Of a stretch of 64,000 nucleotides of DNA, positions 63,151 through 64,000 are shown one piece after another. The position numbers and the translations under genes are program-made. A model generated the notes under the pieces. It did no database searches. It was given only the letters and a program-made list of their open reading frames with translations, and was not told the origin of the DNA. Origin of the DNA: Pseudoalteromonas rubra. GTDB taxonomy: Bacteria; Pseudomonadota; Gammaproteobacteria; Enterobacterales; Alteromonadaceae. Location: NCBI RefSeq assembly GCF_000967655.1, contig NZ_JXYA01000016.1, forward strand, positions 186,001 to 250,000. Direction: 5' to 3'. How positions within the stretch are numbered: position 1 is the first letter of the stretch; each line of letters begins with the position of its first letter.

Positions 63151-63873
63151 TTAGTTTTGCTCAGCGAGTTTTTGCTGGAGCAGTAAAATAATATCAGCTG
63201 AGGTTTGCCTGTTAGCAGCAAGATAAAAGTCGTTGCTAAGTTCATCCAGTTCGAACAAAAAGCGAAAATCACTGCTTTTACAGCCAATTTTCTCACACAT
63301 GTAGTCAAGGTGTATTGGTGAGGCGGCTATGATATCAGCGCGACCTTTTAGCAGCATTTTTACTGTGACATATGTCTCGGGCAAGACCACAATGGTGTCT
63401 AGCATCCCCTTGCTTTGTAAGTACTGGAATACTACATCATCGCGTTTTACTCCGACGCTGTAGTTAAGCAGATCTGACAGTCTCTCAACTTTAATGTCGG
63501 ATCTTTTGCGCAATGAGATAAGGTAGGTTTTGGTGCTCATTAATACGCCCAGCCAGTGAAACAAGTCCTCTCTGGCAGGTGTTCTGACAATCGAAAAAAT
63601 CAAGGTACCAGGTTCATGAGCTGCTATTTTATAGGCCCTTGCCCAGGGCATAACCTGAATATCGGCTTGAATGTTCAAATCAGACAGTAACTTATTGACC
63701 TTCTCGGCAGCCACACCCTGAACCTTACCTTGCGGGCCTGGCATTTGATAGGGCGGCAAATTTTCCGTCACAATTTTGATTTGTCCAGGATAAGCCAACC
63801 CGGAGTCTTGGCTTACCACTTTAACTGAATACAGCAAAAGTACAATAAAGAAACATAGGTTAGAAAAGCGCAT
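63151..63873 (-). CDS. Periplasmic solute-binding-like protein (SBP_bac_3 type)
   Basis: A 240-residue protein with a signal peptide (MRFSNLCFFIVLLLYSVKVVS). The fold resembles family 3 periplasmic binding proteins: IKIVTENLPPYQMPGPQGKVQGVAAEKVNKLL, VMPWARAYKIA, IVRTPAREDLFHWLGVL and LLNYSVGVKRDDVVFQYLQ, ending LLLQQKLAEQN. No permease or ATPase gene adjoins it, so it may be an orphan ligand sensor or a scavenging protein, as is common in Pseudoalteromonas. It ends 115 bases before the amidohydrolase start on the same strand. Confidence 0.8.
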   Translation of the reverse strand: MRFSNLCFFIVLLLYSVKVVSQDSGLAYPGQIKIVTENLPPYQMPGPQGKVQGVAAEKVNKLLSDLNIQADIQVMPWARAYKIAAHEPGTLIFSIVRTPAREDLFHWLGVLMSTKTYLISLRKRSDIKVERLSDLLNYSVGVKRDDVVFQYLQSKGMLDTIVVLPETYVTVKMLLKGRADIIAASPIHLDYMCEKIGCKSSDFRFLFELDELSNDFYLAANRQTSADIILLLQQKLAEQN

Positions 63874-64000
63874 TTATAACCGACTTATAGAGTGTAATAA
63901 CCATAACAACGTGTATTCTTTAATACGTCTGAGATTGTTTTTCAGATGCTCTGCACCTCAAAAAATATACAATGTAGCGCAAACTATCGCTGCAAGCCCA
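63874..64000. other. Right edge of the window
   Basis: 127 bases upstream of the solute-binding protein gene, AT-rich; presumably its promoter. Nothing else is recognised. Confidence 0.4.

Overview
The window looks like chromosome from a marine gammaproteobacterium of the Alteromonadales, most like Pseudoalteromonas. This rests on the seqA / ybfF / ybfE / fldA / fur block with pgm beside it, on an ECF sigma-ChrR photo-oxidative-stress operon typical of Vibrio, Shewanella and Pseudoalteromonas, on palindromes of the LiuR type in front of etfBA and the branched-chain keto-acid dehydrogenase genes, and on a large TonB-dependent receptor. No rRNA, tRNA or CRISPR array was seen.

Layout. 1-2900: a gap, then a cPLA2/patatin-like lipase and a small membrane protein. 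2995-10945: an AT-rich accessory island. It carries a 2088-residue STAND NTPase with an N-terminal Cap4-like nuclease (best read as an Avs3-type phage sensor) and a small downstream gene broken by one extra base. The island lies between two decayed, same-orientation copies of one IS5-family (IS903-like) element. 11024-20400: core and semi-core genes, namely a c-haem-motif lipoprotein, peroxiredoxin, acetyltransferase, a winged-helix regulator with its membrane partner, a PAS protein, and a secreted phosphatase with a TonB receptor. 20400-24510: electron-transfer flavoprotein (etfBA), ETF-ubiquinone oxidoreductase and a thioesterase. 24544-36380: MipA-like porin, REC-PilZ protein, trmO, proS, LpxH-like phosphatase, an ABC-2 exporter with a DUF3025 gene, an M28 peptidase lipoprotein and a 10-TM metal exporter behind a Fur-like box. 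36403-44176: the ECF sigma/ChrR module and an eight-gene operon (SnoaL, SDR, FAD oxidoreductase, DUF1365, Cfa-type methyltransferase, DUF2878, chalcone-isomerase-like, DUF3833), with matching TGATCY-N18-TA promoters. 44195-50033: a LON-domain protein, the bkd complex (E1alpha, E1beta, E2) and astE. 50091-54904: pgm, seqA, ybfF, DUF2788, ybfE, fldA, fur. 55146-63873: a CheY-like protein, an M1-like peptidase, a duplicated Cys-rich secreted protein, a MerR plus quinone-reductase pair, two small Cys-ended peptides, an amidohydrolase and a periplasmic solute-binding protein.

How the genes work together. Branched-chain acyl-CoA oxidation links bkd (acyl-CoA supply) to etfBA and ETF-QO (electrons to ubiquinone), and near-identical palindromes sit in front of both gene sets. 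The sigma-ChrR block would sense singlet oxygen or organic peroxides and remodel membrane fatty acids, possibly to furan fatty acids.

The most unusual items are the Avs3-like locus with its frameshifted partner, and a 55-residue peptide at 60415-60582 on the minus strand. That peptide has an LNKKK-type leader, a Gly-Gly site and a three-Cys core, and looks like an unannotated RiPP precursor.
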